DNA from: Cellulomonas sp.
GTDB taxonomy: Bacteria; Actinomycetota; Actinomycetes; Actinomycetales; Cellulomonadaceae
Assembly (NCBI RefSeq): GCF_017744555.1
Contig: NZ_JAGIBD010000012.1
Coordinates: 62,001 to 126,000, forward strand
Length of the DNA stretch: 64,000 nucleotides
Direction: 5' to 3'
Position numbers and translations under genes: made by a program. Within the stretch, counting starts at the first letter, position 1. Each line of letters opens with the position of its first letter. Positions 9,758 through 18,410 of the stretch are shown one piece after another. Below the pieces are notes generated by a model, which worked only from the letters and a program-made list of their open reading frames with translations, was not told the origin of the DNA and made no database searches.

Positions 9758-10900
9758 GTGGACGGCCTCCTCCTCGCGATCACCTCGTTCGCCGACATGA
9801 CCCCCGACCGGGCCTCGGCGGTCGGCCGGGCCTTCGACGCGCACCCGCTGCTGCGACCTGTGAAGGTCGGCGGCGACCCCGCACGGATCCGCGTCGACGA
9901 CTCGATGGAGCGGACGCTCCACGAGCACGGCCTGCCCGTCGAGTGGCTGACCGTCCGGCGCGACGGCAGGTGGCCGGACTTCGAGGGCGGGCGGATCACG
10001 CTGCTGCCCGGTCGCGGGAGCTGGTCCGGGTCGCAGGAGGACGGCCGGTGGGAGTACTCGCTCGACGGGCACGAGGTGTCGCAGCACTGGTTGTCCGGGA
10101 CGTTGGCCGCACCAGGTGCGCTGGCGGAGGCTGCCGGGCTGCTCGAGGACCTCGTTGTCGCGATGGATGCGGCCTACGGCTACGTGACCCCCTTCGCGCG
10201 CCTGCCGAGGGGCCCGATCGTGAACCAGCTCCCGGGCGTGTTCTGGCTCAACTACTTCGGACCGGCGTTCCTCGCCGGCCGACCCGGGCTGCGCGACGTG
10301 CGGGGTGCGCGTGAGCTCGCCACCGGCGGCGTCCTCGTGCGGACCGCTGACGGTCCGTCGCCGGTCGCCGACGGTTCGTCGGACCCGCGTGCCGAGCTGC
10401 GCGAGCTGTTCGGTCCGGACGCGTTCGAGTTCCGCCGACCCCAGCCGGCGCTGCCGACCGCGGAGGACCACGTCGCCGTCTCGCCCGGGACGCAGGAGAT
10501 GCCGTGGGAGCCGTGGCTGCGCGACAAGCGGGTCGAGGACCTCGCGAAGCGGCACGCCGCCGCGCGCAGGCGCCTGGCGACCGCCCTCGAGCGGCGGCCG
10601 GTGGCTGTCGTCGTCCCGGACGATGCCCTCGAGTGGTCCACGTCGTTCGACCTGCCGGACTGGGACAGGTTCGCCGCCCACCTGGCACGGGCGCTCCGGG
10701 GCGACCTGTCCGGTGCGATCGGGAAGGCGCTCGTGACGGTCGTCGCGACAGCGCCGCTCGACGAGCAGGACCACGTCGTCCTCGAGACGCGGATGGGCGC
10801 GGTCAGGCTGTGCTGGTTCGTCGGCGACCCCGACACTGTCGACGTGCATGTCCACGGGTCGGCCCAGGTCGCGGAGCTGTGCCAGTCCTGGTTCGCATGA
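9758..10900 (+). CDS. Uncharacterised protein, possibly Imm52-like
   Basis: GTG start; VDGLLLAITSFADMTPDRAS...YGYVTPFARLPRGPIVNQLPGVFWLNYFGPAFL...; family assignment is a weak impression only. Confidence 0.6.
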   Translation: MDGLLLAITSFADMTPDRASAVGRAFDAHPLLRPVKVGGDPARIRVDDSMERTLHEHGLPVEWLTVRRDGRWPDFEGGRITLLPGRGSWSGSQEDGRWEYSLDGHEVSQHWLSGTLAAPGALAEAAGLLEDLVVAMDAAYGYVTPFARLPRGPIVNQLPGVFWLNYFGPAFLAGRPGLRDVRGARELATGGVLVRTADGPSPVADGSSDPRAELRELFGPDAFEFRRPQPALPTAEDHVAVSPGTQEMPWEPWLRDKRVEDLAKRHAAARRRLATALERRPVAVVVPDDALEWSTSFDLPDWDRFAAHLARALRGDLSGAIGKALVTVVATAPLDEQDHVVLETRMGAVRLCWFVGDPDTVDVHVHGSAQVAELCQSWFA

Positions 10901-10940
10901 CCGTCGCTCCCGGCAAGGGCTGCTGCGCACGCCGACGCCG

Positions 10941-11717
10941 TCAGCCCGTCGGGGCCCCCACGTCGGTCGGGCGACCCGGCACGAGCCACGTGAGGTCGGG
11001 CAGCGTCCGGCGGGCGTGCGTCTCGGGCTCGCGGAAGTGCGACCACCCCTCGTAGTGCACCGGGACGGCGACGCGCGGATCGGCCCGGCGGACGAGCTCG
11101 CGCGCGTCCGTGCTGCTCATCGAGTACCGCAGCGGCCCTGTCGACGGGAACCGCACGGCGCCGAGGTGCAGGAGCAGGACGTCGATGTCGAGCCGGTCGG
11201 CGAGCCGCCGGACCGGACCGTGCAGCACGGTGTCACCTGTCATCCACAGGGCGGCGCGGTCGGACTCGCCCAGCGTCAGGACGAAGCCGACCACCTGCCC
11301 GACGAGCGGGCCGCTGAGCGGTGGTCCGTGCCTGCACGGCGTCGCCCGGACGGTCAGCGGCGGCCGGTCGTCGCCGGCGAGGAGCAGCTCGCCCCCGGCC
11401 CGCAGCCCGACCACGTGGGGCGCCGCCAGCCGTCGGGCGCCGGCCACGGTCGTCACGACGGTGCCGACCGTCGGCAGGAGCGCCCGGCCCAGGTCGTCGA
11501 GGTTGTCGGCGTGGTGGTCGTGGCTGAGCAGGACGACGTCGACCCGACCGAGCTCGTCGGGCGCGAGCGCCGGTCCCGCCGTCTTGGTCGACGACGTGCC
11601 CAGGCCGAACCCGTACCGGCGGCCCGGCGGGTCGAACGTCGGGTCCGTGAGGATCCGCCACCCGTCGAGCTCGACGAGCACGGTGGGACCGCCGAGGTGC
11701 GTCAGGCGGCAGCCCAC
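10941..11717 (-). CDS. MBL-fold metal-dependent hydrolase (UlaG-like)
   Basis: VGCRLTHLGGPTVLVELDGWRILTDPTFDPPGRRYGFGLGTSSTKTAGPAL...VLLSHDHHADNLDD: HxHxxDH-type motif; GTG start. Confidence 0.85.
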   Translation of the reverse strand: MGCRLTHLGGPTVLVELDGWRILTDPTFDPPGRRYGFGLGTSSTKTAGPALAPDELGRVDVVLLSHDHHADNLDDLGRALLPTVGTVVTTVAGARRLAAPHVVGLRAGGELLLAGDDRPPLTVRATPCRHGPPLSGPLVGQVVGFVLTLGESDRAALWMTGDTVLHGPVRRLADRLDIDVLLLHLGAVRFPSTGPLRYSMSSTDARELVRRADPRVAVPVHYEGWSHFREPETHARRTLPDLTWLVPGRPTDVGAPTG

Positions 11718-12529
11718 GGCCGGTCCGTCCGGGCGTGCTCGAGCGCCCACCCCAGCGCGAGGTCGGCGACGGCTTCCCAGCCGGGCGCACCGCAGGTCCA
11801 GTGGTCGCGACCCTCGAGCTCGCGGTACTCGGTGACGGCGGGCGAGTGCTGGTAGTGCTTGGCGTTCGAGCGGTTCACCGACGGCGGCATGATGTGGTCC
11901 TTCTCGCCGGCGACGAACAGCAGCGGTGCCCGGTCGGCGGCGTAGTCGACCCACGTCTCCTGGTGGCCGGGCTTCAGGTTGGCGAACAGCCCGTACTCCC
12001 ACACCCAGTACCCGGGCGCCGCGATGGCGTACCGCTCCCAGACCTGGCGCGACTCGTCCTCGCTGAGCGTGTTGGTGAACGCGTAGTGGAACTCCTCGGG
12101 CGTGAACGCCACCGCCTGGTGCCGGGTGGCCGGGTTCTTCAGCGCGGGGAACAGCGACCGCACCTGGGACAGGGGGCTGACGTGCACGCCCTCGGTCGGC
12201 GCCGAGTCGACGACCACGCCCGCTGCGCCGAGGCCGCGCGCGAGCAGCAACTGCGTCAGGGTCCCGCCGAACGAGTGGCCGATGATCACGGGCGGCACGT
12301 CGAGCGCTTCGATCACCGACGCCAGGTGGTCGACGGTGTCCGGCACGGTGAGGCCGGAGATGACGTCGGCGTTCTCCCGCAGGGCCTCGACCTCGATCTC
12401 GAAGCCGGGGTAGGCGGGTGCGAGCACGCGGTAGCCCTGAGCCTCGTAGTGCGCCACCCAGCCCTCCCAGCTGCGTGGCGTCATCCAGAGCCCGTGGACC
12501 AGGACGATCGTGTCGGGGCGGTCGGTCAT
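11702..12529 (-). CDS. Alpha/beta hydrolase
   Basis: DTIVLVHGLWMTPRSWEGW...VIIGHSFGGTLTQLLLARG: GHSFGG nucleophile elbow. Confidence 0.88.
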   Translation of the reverse strand: MTDRPDTIVLVHGLWMTPRSWEGWVAHYEAQGYRVLAPAYPGFEIEVEALRENADVISGLTVPDTVDHLASVIEALDVPPVIIGHSFGGTLTQLLLARGLGAAGVVVDSAPTEGVHVSPLSQVRSLFPALKNPATRHQAVAFTPEEFHYAFTNTLSEDESRQVWERYAIAAPGYWVWEYGLFANLKPGHQETWVDYAADRAPLLFVAGEKDHIMPPSVNRSNAKHYQHSPAVTEYRELEGRDHWTCGAPGWEAVADLALGWALEHARTDRPWAAA

Positions 12530-12630
12530 GGTGTCTCCTCACGGTCGGGGCGTGCCGCCCAGGCTCGCAGGAGTGGCGGCGCGGGAGTTGCTCGTGCGTG
12601 CCGCGTGCTTGTCCGTGCGTGCCGACGTGG

Positions 12631-13563
12631 TCAGCGGTGGGCGCGCTGCCAGTCGAGCGGTGTGACGCCGTAGCGCTCGCGGAACCGACGGCTGAAGTGC
12701 GACGGGGTCGGGAAGGCCCAGCGGTGAGCCACGGCCGCGATGCTCCGGCGTGGGCCCGTCGCGAGCTCGTGGCGGGCCGCCTCGAGACGCTGGTCGATCA
12801 CCCACTGCTCGAGCTGGAGGCCCTCGTCCGCCATGAGCCGGTAGAGCACCCGCACCGAGATGTGGTGGGCGGCCGCGATGGTCCGCGGGCCCAGGTCGGG
12901 GTCGCCCAGGTGCTCGCGGACGAACACGTCGATCCGCGGGAGCAGCGACTCGTGCAGGGCGTCGCGGACCTGGGCGCCCTCGCCCGCCGCGGAGCTGAGG
13001 ACGGCTCGGGTCAGGGCGATCGTCGCGTCCCCGAGCTGCGGGGCGGCGACGTCGTGCGCGAGGTCGGACGCCCGGGTCGTCAGGGCCCGGAGGTGGCTCG
13101 CGTAGACCCGTTGCAGCGGGCTCGTGGCGAGCGCCGGCCGGGCACGTCGGACGACCGGTCCGGGGAGGTCGAGCGAGTCGATCGGCACCTTGAGGCACCA
13201 GCCGTCGCGGCTCGAGTGGTTCCACACCTTGTGGGGCTGGTTCAGCTCGACCATGTCGACGACGCCGGCCCGCTGCTCGACGACGTGCCCGAACTGCTCG
13301 CGCGACGCCCGCGCCTGCGACCCGAGCATCATCGCGAGCGTCGCAGGTGCGTCGTCGCGCTCGCGCGTGACCTCGATGAACAGGCCGGACCGCCGCAGGT
13401 GGACGAGCTGGACCCGGCCGAGGTCGTAGGCGCTCGTCGACATGAACGCGCGGTCGGGGTCGTGGACCACGACGGTGGAGGCGAGCGCGATCTCGCGCAG
13501 GTGGGTGACGATCGCGTCCGCCCGGTCCCGCGCCGGGAGCGTGCTGGTGTCGAGCGCCTGCAT
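12631..13563 (-). CDS. AraC family transcriptional regulator
   Basis: C-terminal HTH: RTIAAAHHISVRVLYRLMADEGLQLEQWVIDQRLEAARHEL...IAAVAHRWAFPTPSHFSRRFRERYGVTPLDWQ. Confidence 0.9.
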   Translation of the reverse strand: MQALDTSTLPARDRADAIVTHLREIALASTVVVHDPDRAFMSTSAYDLGRVQLVHLRRSGLFIEVTRERDDAPATLAMMLGSQARASREQFGHVVEQRAGVVDMVELNQPHKVWNHSSRDGWCLKVPIDSLDLPGPVVRRARPALATSPLQRVYASHLRALTTRASDLAHDVAAPQLGDATIALTRAVLSSAAGEGAQVRDALHESLLPRIDVFVREHLGDPDLGPRTIAAAHHISVRVLYRLMADEGLQLEQWVIDQRLEAARHELATGPRRSIAAVAHRWAFPTPSHFSRRFRERYGVTPLDWQRAHR

Positions 13564-13706
13564 GCGGCCTCCCTGGCGACCTGGGGCTCTCTCCAGGACG
13601 AGTGTTCACGTCGCCGGGGTGCACGGGCAACCGGTTCGACGGCTCCGGGTCGACGACCGTCCGGGCCAGCTGCCTGCGGAGATGCCTCACGTACCGCGAT
13701 CAGGCT

Positions 13707-13731
13707 TACTATCTGCGCATGCACGAAGATA
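13707..13731. promoter_or_regulatory. Leaderless -10 (TACTAT) overlapping a start-codon-spanning inverted repeat
   Basis: TACTAT at 13707-13712, ATG at 13719; imperfect dyad TATCTgCG-CATGCA-CGaAGATA overlaps the start codon. Confidence 0.5.
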
Positions 13732-14078
13732 CGCAGGAACCCCGGCTCGAGGTCGGCTCGCACGACGTCGACATGGCCGTCGAGGTGTTCGCGCTGCTCG
13801 CCGACCCGACGCGCGTCCGGATCATCCTCGCCCTGCGCGACGAGGAGCTGTCGGTCAACCACCTCGCCGACATCGTCGACAAGTCCCCGACCTCGGTGTC
13901 GCAGCACCTGGCGAAGCTCCGCTGGGGTCGCATCGTCCAGACCCGCCAGGACGGCAACCGGGTGTTCTACTCGCTCGTCGACGAGCACGCCCGCACGCTC
14001 GTCACGCAGGCCGTGTACCAGGCGCAGCACGCGGTCGACGACGTCCCCGCGCACCACCGCGCCCGTATGACCCCGTGA
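13719..14078 (+). CDS. ArsR/SmtB family metalloregulator
   Basis: MHEDTQEPRLEVGSHDVDMAVEVFALLADPTRVRIILALRDEELSVNHLADIVDKSPTSVSQHLAKLRWGRIVQTRQDGNRVFYSLVDEHARTLV. Confidence 0.9.
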   Translation: MHEDTQEPRLEVGSHDVDMAVEVFALLADPTRVRIILALRDEELSVNHLADIVDKSPTSVSQHLAKLRWGRIVQTRQDGNRVFYSLVDEHARTLVTQAVYQAQHAVDDVPAHHRARMTP

Positions 14079-15325
14079 ACGCGCTCGCCGACCCGCGGTT
14101 CCGGAGGCTCTTCACCGCCCAGGTCATCTCGCTCGCGGGCACCGGGCTCGCCACCGTGGCGCTCGGGCTGCTCGCGTACGACGTCGCGGGTCCGGGCGCC
14201 GGCCGGGTCCTCGGCACGGTGTTCGCGATCAAGATGGTCGCGTACGTCGTCGTCGCGCCGCTCGCAGCCGCGCTCGTCGTGCGCTTGCCGCGCCGGGCCG
14301 TGCTCGTGTCGGCGGACGTGCTGCGCGCGGGGATCGCGCTGTGCCTGCCGTTCGTCGGTGCGACGTGGCAGGTGTACGTGCTCGTCTTCCTGCTGCAGGC
14401 GGCGTCCGCCGTGCACACGCCCACGTGGCAGTCCGTGGTGCCCGACGTGCTGCCCGACGAGCGCACCTACACGCAGGCGCTGTCGTTCTCGCGGCTCGCC
14501 GACGACCTCGAGATGGTCCTGTCGCCCGTGCTCGCGGCGGCGCTGCTGCTCGTCGTGTCGTCGCATGCGCTGTTCGTCGGCACGGCGATCGGGTTCGCCG
14601 CGTCCGCCGTGCTCGTCGCGTCGCTCGTCGTCCCGAAGGTCGTGGCGTCGGGCGACGGGGAGACCGGGTTCGCCGAGCTGCCCCTCGGTGCCCGCGTCCG
14701 GCACGGTGCCGCCCTGCTGGTGCGCACGCCGTCGCTGCGGCCCGTCCTCGCGCTCAACCTCGCCGTCGCGGCCGCCGGAGCGTTCGTGCTCGTCCAGACG
14801 GTCGTCGTCGCGCGCTCGACGTTCGGCCTCGGGAACGACATGGTCGCGGTGCTGCTCGCCGTCAACGGCGCCGGGTCGATGGCGGCCGCGCTGCTGCTGC
14901 CTCGGGTGCTCGGGCGGCTCCCCGAGCGGACCGTGATGCTCGGCGGGGCCGTCGCGCTCACCGTCGCGACGGCCGCGATCCCGCTCGCGCTGGGTGCTTC
15001 CGCGGGTGCGGGGCTCGCCGCCGTCTGCGTGCTGTGGCTCGCGGTCGGTGCAGGGTGGGCCTGTGCCGAGGTGCCGGTCGGGCGGCTGATCGCCCGCGAC
15101 CTGCCGGACGGCGACCGGCCCGCGGCGTTCGCCGCGCAGTTCTCCTTGTCCCACGCGTGCTGGCTCGTCACCTACCCGCTGGCCGGGTGGCTCGGCGCCG
15201 CCGGGCTGACCTCGACCGCGTTGCTGCTCGCGGGCGTGTGCGCCGGTGCGACCGTCGTCGCGGCGGTCCTGTGGCCGAAGGCCCGCGTCGGCGGCGCGCG
15301 GCTCGTCGCGACCTCCGCACCGTGA
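14075..15325 (+). CDS. MFS transporter
   Basis: GTG start overlapping the ArsR stop; VNALADPRFRRLFTAQVISLAGTGLATVALGLLAYDVAGPGAGRVLGTVFAIKMVAYVVVAPLAAALVVRLPRRAVLVSADVLRA.... Confidence 0.88.
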   Translation: MNALADPRFRRLFTAQVISLAGTGLATVALGLLAYDVAGPGAGRVLGTVFAIKMVAYVVVAPLAAALVVRLPRRAVLVSADVLRAGIALCLPFVGATWQVYVLVFLLQAASAVHTPTWQSVVPDVLPDERTYTQALSFSRLADDLEMVLSPVLAAALLLVVSSHALFVGTAIGFAASAVLVASLVVPKVVASGDGETGFAELPLGARVRHGAALLVRTPSLRPVLALNLAVAAAGAFVLVQTVVVARSTFGLGNDMVAVLLAVNGAGSMAAALLLPRVLGRLPERTVMLGGAVALTVATAAIPLALGASAGAGLAAVCVLWLAVGAGWACAEVPVGRLIARDLPDGDRPAAFAAQFSLSHACWLVTYPLAGWLGAAGLTSTALLLAGVCAGATVVAAVLWPKARVGGARLVATSAP

Positions 15326-15418
15326 ACCGTGCTGGTCATCCGGGGTCGCGGCGGCGTGGGTCGTCGTGGCCCCGTCACACCTGTCCCGGGCGTGTCCCGA
15401 CGGCGACGTCGCCCAGCG

Positions 15419-15703
15419 TCAGCGCGTCGCGACCGCCCGGCGTGCCAGCACGTACCCGACGGCTCCACCGACCAGCATCCCGCCCGCGCCGAGCAGGTAC
15501 GGCGCCCAGTGCCAGGGGGTGCTGGGGTACGAGACCGTCGGCGTGGAGACGGGCGCGTACGCGAACCAGCCGACGCTGAAGGGCCCCCGCTGGATGATCG
15601 CGGCCCCCACCGCGACCAGCACGGCACCGACCAGCGTCATGGTGACGAGGAGCACGACTCGGGCGCGCTCGCGCGGGGCCGGGGTGGTGAGGCTCTCGTC
15701 CAT
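15419..15703 (-). CDS. Small two-TM membrane protein
   Basis: MDESLTTPAPRERARVVLLVTMTLVGAVLVAVGAAIIQRGPFSVGWFAYAPVST...YLLGAGGMLVGGAVGYVLARRAVATR. Confidence 0.65.
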   Translation of the reverse strand: MDESLTTPAPRERARVVLLVTMTLVGAVLVAVGAAIIQRGPFSVGWFAYAPVSTPTVSYPSTPWHWAPYLLGAGGMLVGGAVGYVLARRAVATR

Positions 15704-15841
15704 GCCGCGATGGTGGCGGAGCGACGTCGTCGAGGGCAATCCCGGTCCGTCGCGTCGGGGTGCCGGCACCGGCTGGTCGGCACGTGCACGGATCGCCTCG
15801 CGGAGCCCGGCCGAGGACGCGACGTCGCCTGCCGTGACGGG

Positions 15842-15914
15842 TGGGCCCCGTGGGGATCGAACCCACAACCCGCGGATTAAAAGTCCGCTGCTCTGCCAGT
15901 TGAGCTAGAGGCCC
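15842..15914 (-). tRNA. tRNA-Lys (anticodon TTT)
   Basis: Minus strand GGGCCTCTAGCTCAACTGGCAGAGCAGCGGACTTTTAATCCGCGGGTTGTGGGTTCGATCCCCACGGGGCCCA; complete cloverleaf, anticodon loop CTTTTAA. Confidence 0.95.
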
Positions 15915-15981
15915 GGGTGAGGAGCACTGTAATCGGCAGTGGGCGAGCGACGACGCGGGCGCGTTGCCATCGGTCCGCGCG

Positions 15982-16848
15982 TCACACGGTCCGCGTGAGG
16001 TCGAACCGCTCGGGCAGTCGCCGGAAGCCGGCGGACTCGTAGGTCGCGACGGCGGGGACGAGGGCGGTCGGCGTGCAGACGAGGGCGCTCGACGACCCGA
16101 GCCGCCGTAGCTCGGCCGCCGCGGCCAGGCAGATCGCCCGCCCGTAGCCGCGGCCGCGGTGGTCCGGGTGTACGCCCATGGGCTCGAGCAGCCCCGGTCG
16201 TCCCGGGCCGGCCGACCACACCGTCACCCCCGCGACCGCGACGCCCATGCGGTCGCGCCCGAGCAGGCACCGCGCGTCGCTGTACGCCAGGCCGGCCGCC
16301 ATCGTGCGCCACAGGTCGTCGGTGAACCGAGGGGTGCCCCAGGCGGCGCGGTGCACAGCCGTGAACTCCGACTCGTGGTCCGGCTCCACGACCTCGACGC
16401 GCAGCCCTGGCTCTTCCACGACGGCGCCGAGGTCTCGCCGCAGCGGCGTCCACCCCTCACCGTCGGACCAGCCCGCGTAACGCAGGACGTCGCGGAGCCG
16501 GGTGCCGTCGGGTGACTCGACGGACACGCGCCCGGACGGCAGGACCCCGCGGGACGGCCGGGACACGTCGGACGCGACCTGCTCGGCGAGCTCGTCGTCC
16601 CGCCACACCGTGGGAGCGACGGTGACTCGCAGGACGTCCTCGCCGTCCAGGAATCCGACGGCGAGGAGGTCGCCGTCCCGGCTCCAGGTGCGGACCGCCG
16701 CCGCGGTCGCCGTGGCACCGAACCGCCAGTGCCACCCCAGGTCGCCGTGGTGCAGCTGCACGGGCGTCGCATCGTCCTGCCACGCACGCAGGGCCAGGAC
16801 GACGTCGTCGAGCCCATCCACGTCCGGCGTGCTCAGCTCGACGGCCAC
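15982..16848 (-). CDS. GNAT family N-acetyltransferase
   Basis: ...GRPGLLEPMGVHPDHRGRGYGRAICLAAAAELRRLGSSSALVCTPTALVPAVATYESAGFRRLPERFDLTRTV. Confidence 0.88.
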   Translation of the reverse strand: MAVELSTPDVDGLDDVVLALRAWQDDATPVQLHHGDLGWHWRFGATATAAAVRTWSRDGDLLAVGFLDGEDVLRVTVAPTVWRDDELAEQVASDVSRPSRGVLPSGRVSVESPDGTRLRDVLRYAGWSDGEGWTPLRRDLGAVVEEPGLRVEVVEPDHESEFTAVHRAAWGTPRFTDDLWRTMAAGLAYSDARCLLGRDRMGVAVAGVTVWSAGPGRPGLLEPMGVHPDHRGRGYGRAICLAAAAELRRLGSSSALVCTPTALVPAVATYESAGFRRLPERFDLTRTV

Positions 16849-16900
16849 CGCGCGATCACATCCCGCCGCCGCGTGCGTGGCAAGTGCATTGCGGCGGCGG

Positions 16901-17608
16901 TCACCCGGCAGTCGGCAGGGCGATGTCGCTGTCGATGCCCCACGCGGTGCGCAACATGTCGAGACCGGTCGGCGTCACCCGCACGCCCCGGCCTGCCGGT
17001 GCCCGCACGACCCAGCCGGCCCGCAGGAACCGTGCGCCGACCGCTGCCCCGAGCGCCCCGGCCAGATGAGGACGGCGCTCGGTCCAGTCCGTGCACGCCC
17101 GGGTGGTCGCGCGGCGGCCGCCGACAGCCGCGTCGACGTCGACCCCGATCCCGCGCAGCCCGTCGCTCCCCACCGCCGTCAGCGCAAGCGTGTCGCTGTC
17201 GGCCAGCCAGCCGCGCTCGACCCACGCGTCCGTCAGTGCGACGCCGAGCCGTCCGGCGAGGTGGTCGTAGCAGAACCGGGCCCCGGCCAGGCGCTCCGCC
17301 TCCCGGCTTCGCCGCAGGCTCGTCACCGGGGCGTCGCCCGTCAGCCCGCCCAGCGCCTCGAGCGCGGTGGCGACGTCCGGCCCGGCCAGCGCGTAGTACC
17401 GGTGACGGCCGCGCGGCTCGCACCGCACCAGGCCGGCGTCGACCAGGACACCCAGGTGCTCCGACGCGGTCGACGGGCTGACGCCCGCCGCATGGGCGAG
17501 CTCGCCCGCGGGCCGCGTCGTGCCGTCCATCAACAGGTTGACGAACACCGACCGCGCGGGCGCCGCGAGCGCCCGGCCGACCGTCGTGAAGTCCCGGTCC
17601 CGTGCCAT
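16901..17608 (-). CDS. ArsR-like winged HTH transcriptional regulator
   Basis: MARDRDFTTVGRALAAPARSVFVNLLMDGTTRPAGELAHAAGVSPSTASEHLGVLVDAGLVRCEPRGRHRYYALAGPDVATALEAL. Confidence 0.88.
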   Translation of the reverse strand: MARDRDFTTVGRALAAPARSVFVNLLMDGTTRPAGELAHAAGVSPSTASEHLGVLVDAGLVRCEPRGRHRYYALAGPDVATALEALGGLTGDAPVTSLRRSREAERLAGARFCYDHLAGRLGVALTDAWVERGWLADSDTLALTAVGSDGLRGIGVDVDAAVGGRRATTRACTDWTERRPHLAGALGAAVGARFLRAGWVVRAPAGRGVRVTPTGLDMLRTAWGIDSDIALPTAG

Positions 17609-17672
17609 GGCGTCACGCTACGACCAGCACGCTTCGGCGAGCGCCGCAACGTCCCGCCCCTACCGTCGCGTC

Positions 17673-17768
17673 ATGGGCAGCCACACGTACGCCGTCAACC
17701 TGCACTGTGACCACGCGCACCCGCTCGCGCGGGCTGTGGCGATGCCGACCGCGGTCGTGACCGCATGA
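17673..17768 (+). CDS. Possible 31-aa leader/small protein translationally coupled to the ACT-domain gene
   Basis: MGSHTYAVNLHCDHAHPLARAVAMPTAVVTA; TACCGT 6 nt before the ATG; stop overlaps the next start (ATGA). Confidence 0.4.
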   Translation: MGSHTYAVNLHCDHAHPLARAVAMPTAVVTA

Positions 17769-18217
17769 CGCTGCGCGACCTCGAGGTCCACCTGCCCGAT
17801 CACGTCGGAGCGCTCGCGGACCTCGCGGAGGCCCTCGGTCGCGCCGGCGTGAGCATCGAGGGCGGCGGGGTGTTCATGCACGACGGCGTCGGCGTCGCGC
17901 ACTATCTGGTGGACGAACCGGAGCGCGCCGTGCGAGCGGTCCACGACGCGGGCCTCGGGCCGGCGTCGGTGCGCGAGGTCGTCTTGGCCCGCCTCGACCA
18001 GGGCACCCCCGGCCAGCTCGGTGCGGTGGCGCGCCGTCTCGCGGACGCGGGCGTCCGGGTGCGCGTCCAGTACAGCGACCACGTGGGCCACCTCGTCCTG
18101 GTCTTGCCAGACGAGGAGAGGGCCTCGGGCGTCGCGGTCCTGCGGAACTGGACTGTCGGCGGCCGCATTCCCGACGGCGAGGCGAGCATTCGCGACAATG
18201 CCTTCCGCGGACTTTGA
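17765..18217 (+). CDS. ACT-domain (amino-acid-binding) protein
   Basis: MTLRDLEVHLPDHVGALADLAEALGRAGVSIEGGGVFMHDGVGVAHYLVDEPERAVRAV: ACT-type DxxGxLAxxAxxLGxAGVSIEG. Confidence 0.78.
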   Translation: MTLRDLEVHLPDHVGALADLAEALGRAGVSIEGGGVFMHDGVGVAHYLVDEPERAVRAVHDAGLGPASVREVVLARLDQGTPGQLGAVARRLADAGVRVRVQYSDHVGHLVLVLPDEERASGVAVLRNWTVGGRIPDGEASIRDNAFRGL

Positions 18218-18410
18218 TCGATCGCCTGGTTGCTGTTTCCGGTCTCATGCCGTACCCGTGCGAACGCGGGTCTGCGCTGGTCACCGCGGGTGTGGACCTT
18301 CGAAGGTCGAGACCGAAATGCGATCCGCTCGTGACTCGACCGGGACGGACGCGTGACCGTCCCGTGCTGGTCCGGGCGTTCTGTGACCGCGACGCTTCAA
18401 TCCTCAGACA

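Noticed and set aside
15842-15914. tRNA-Lys as an integration site of a genomic island
   Set aside because: No integrase, no direct repeat of the tRNA 3' end seen, neighbours look like ordinary housekeeping/accessory genes.
18218-18410. Possible riboswitch in the 193-nt gap before the VWA lipoprotein
   Set aside because: No recognisable conserved riboswitch core or strong stem found by eye.
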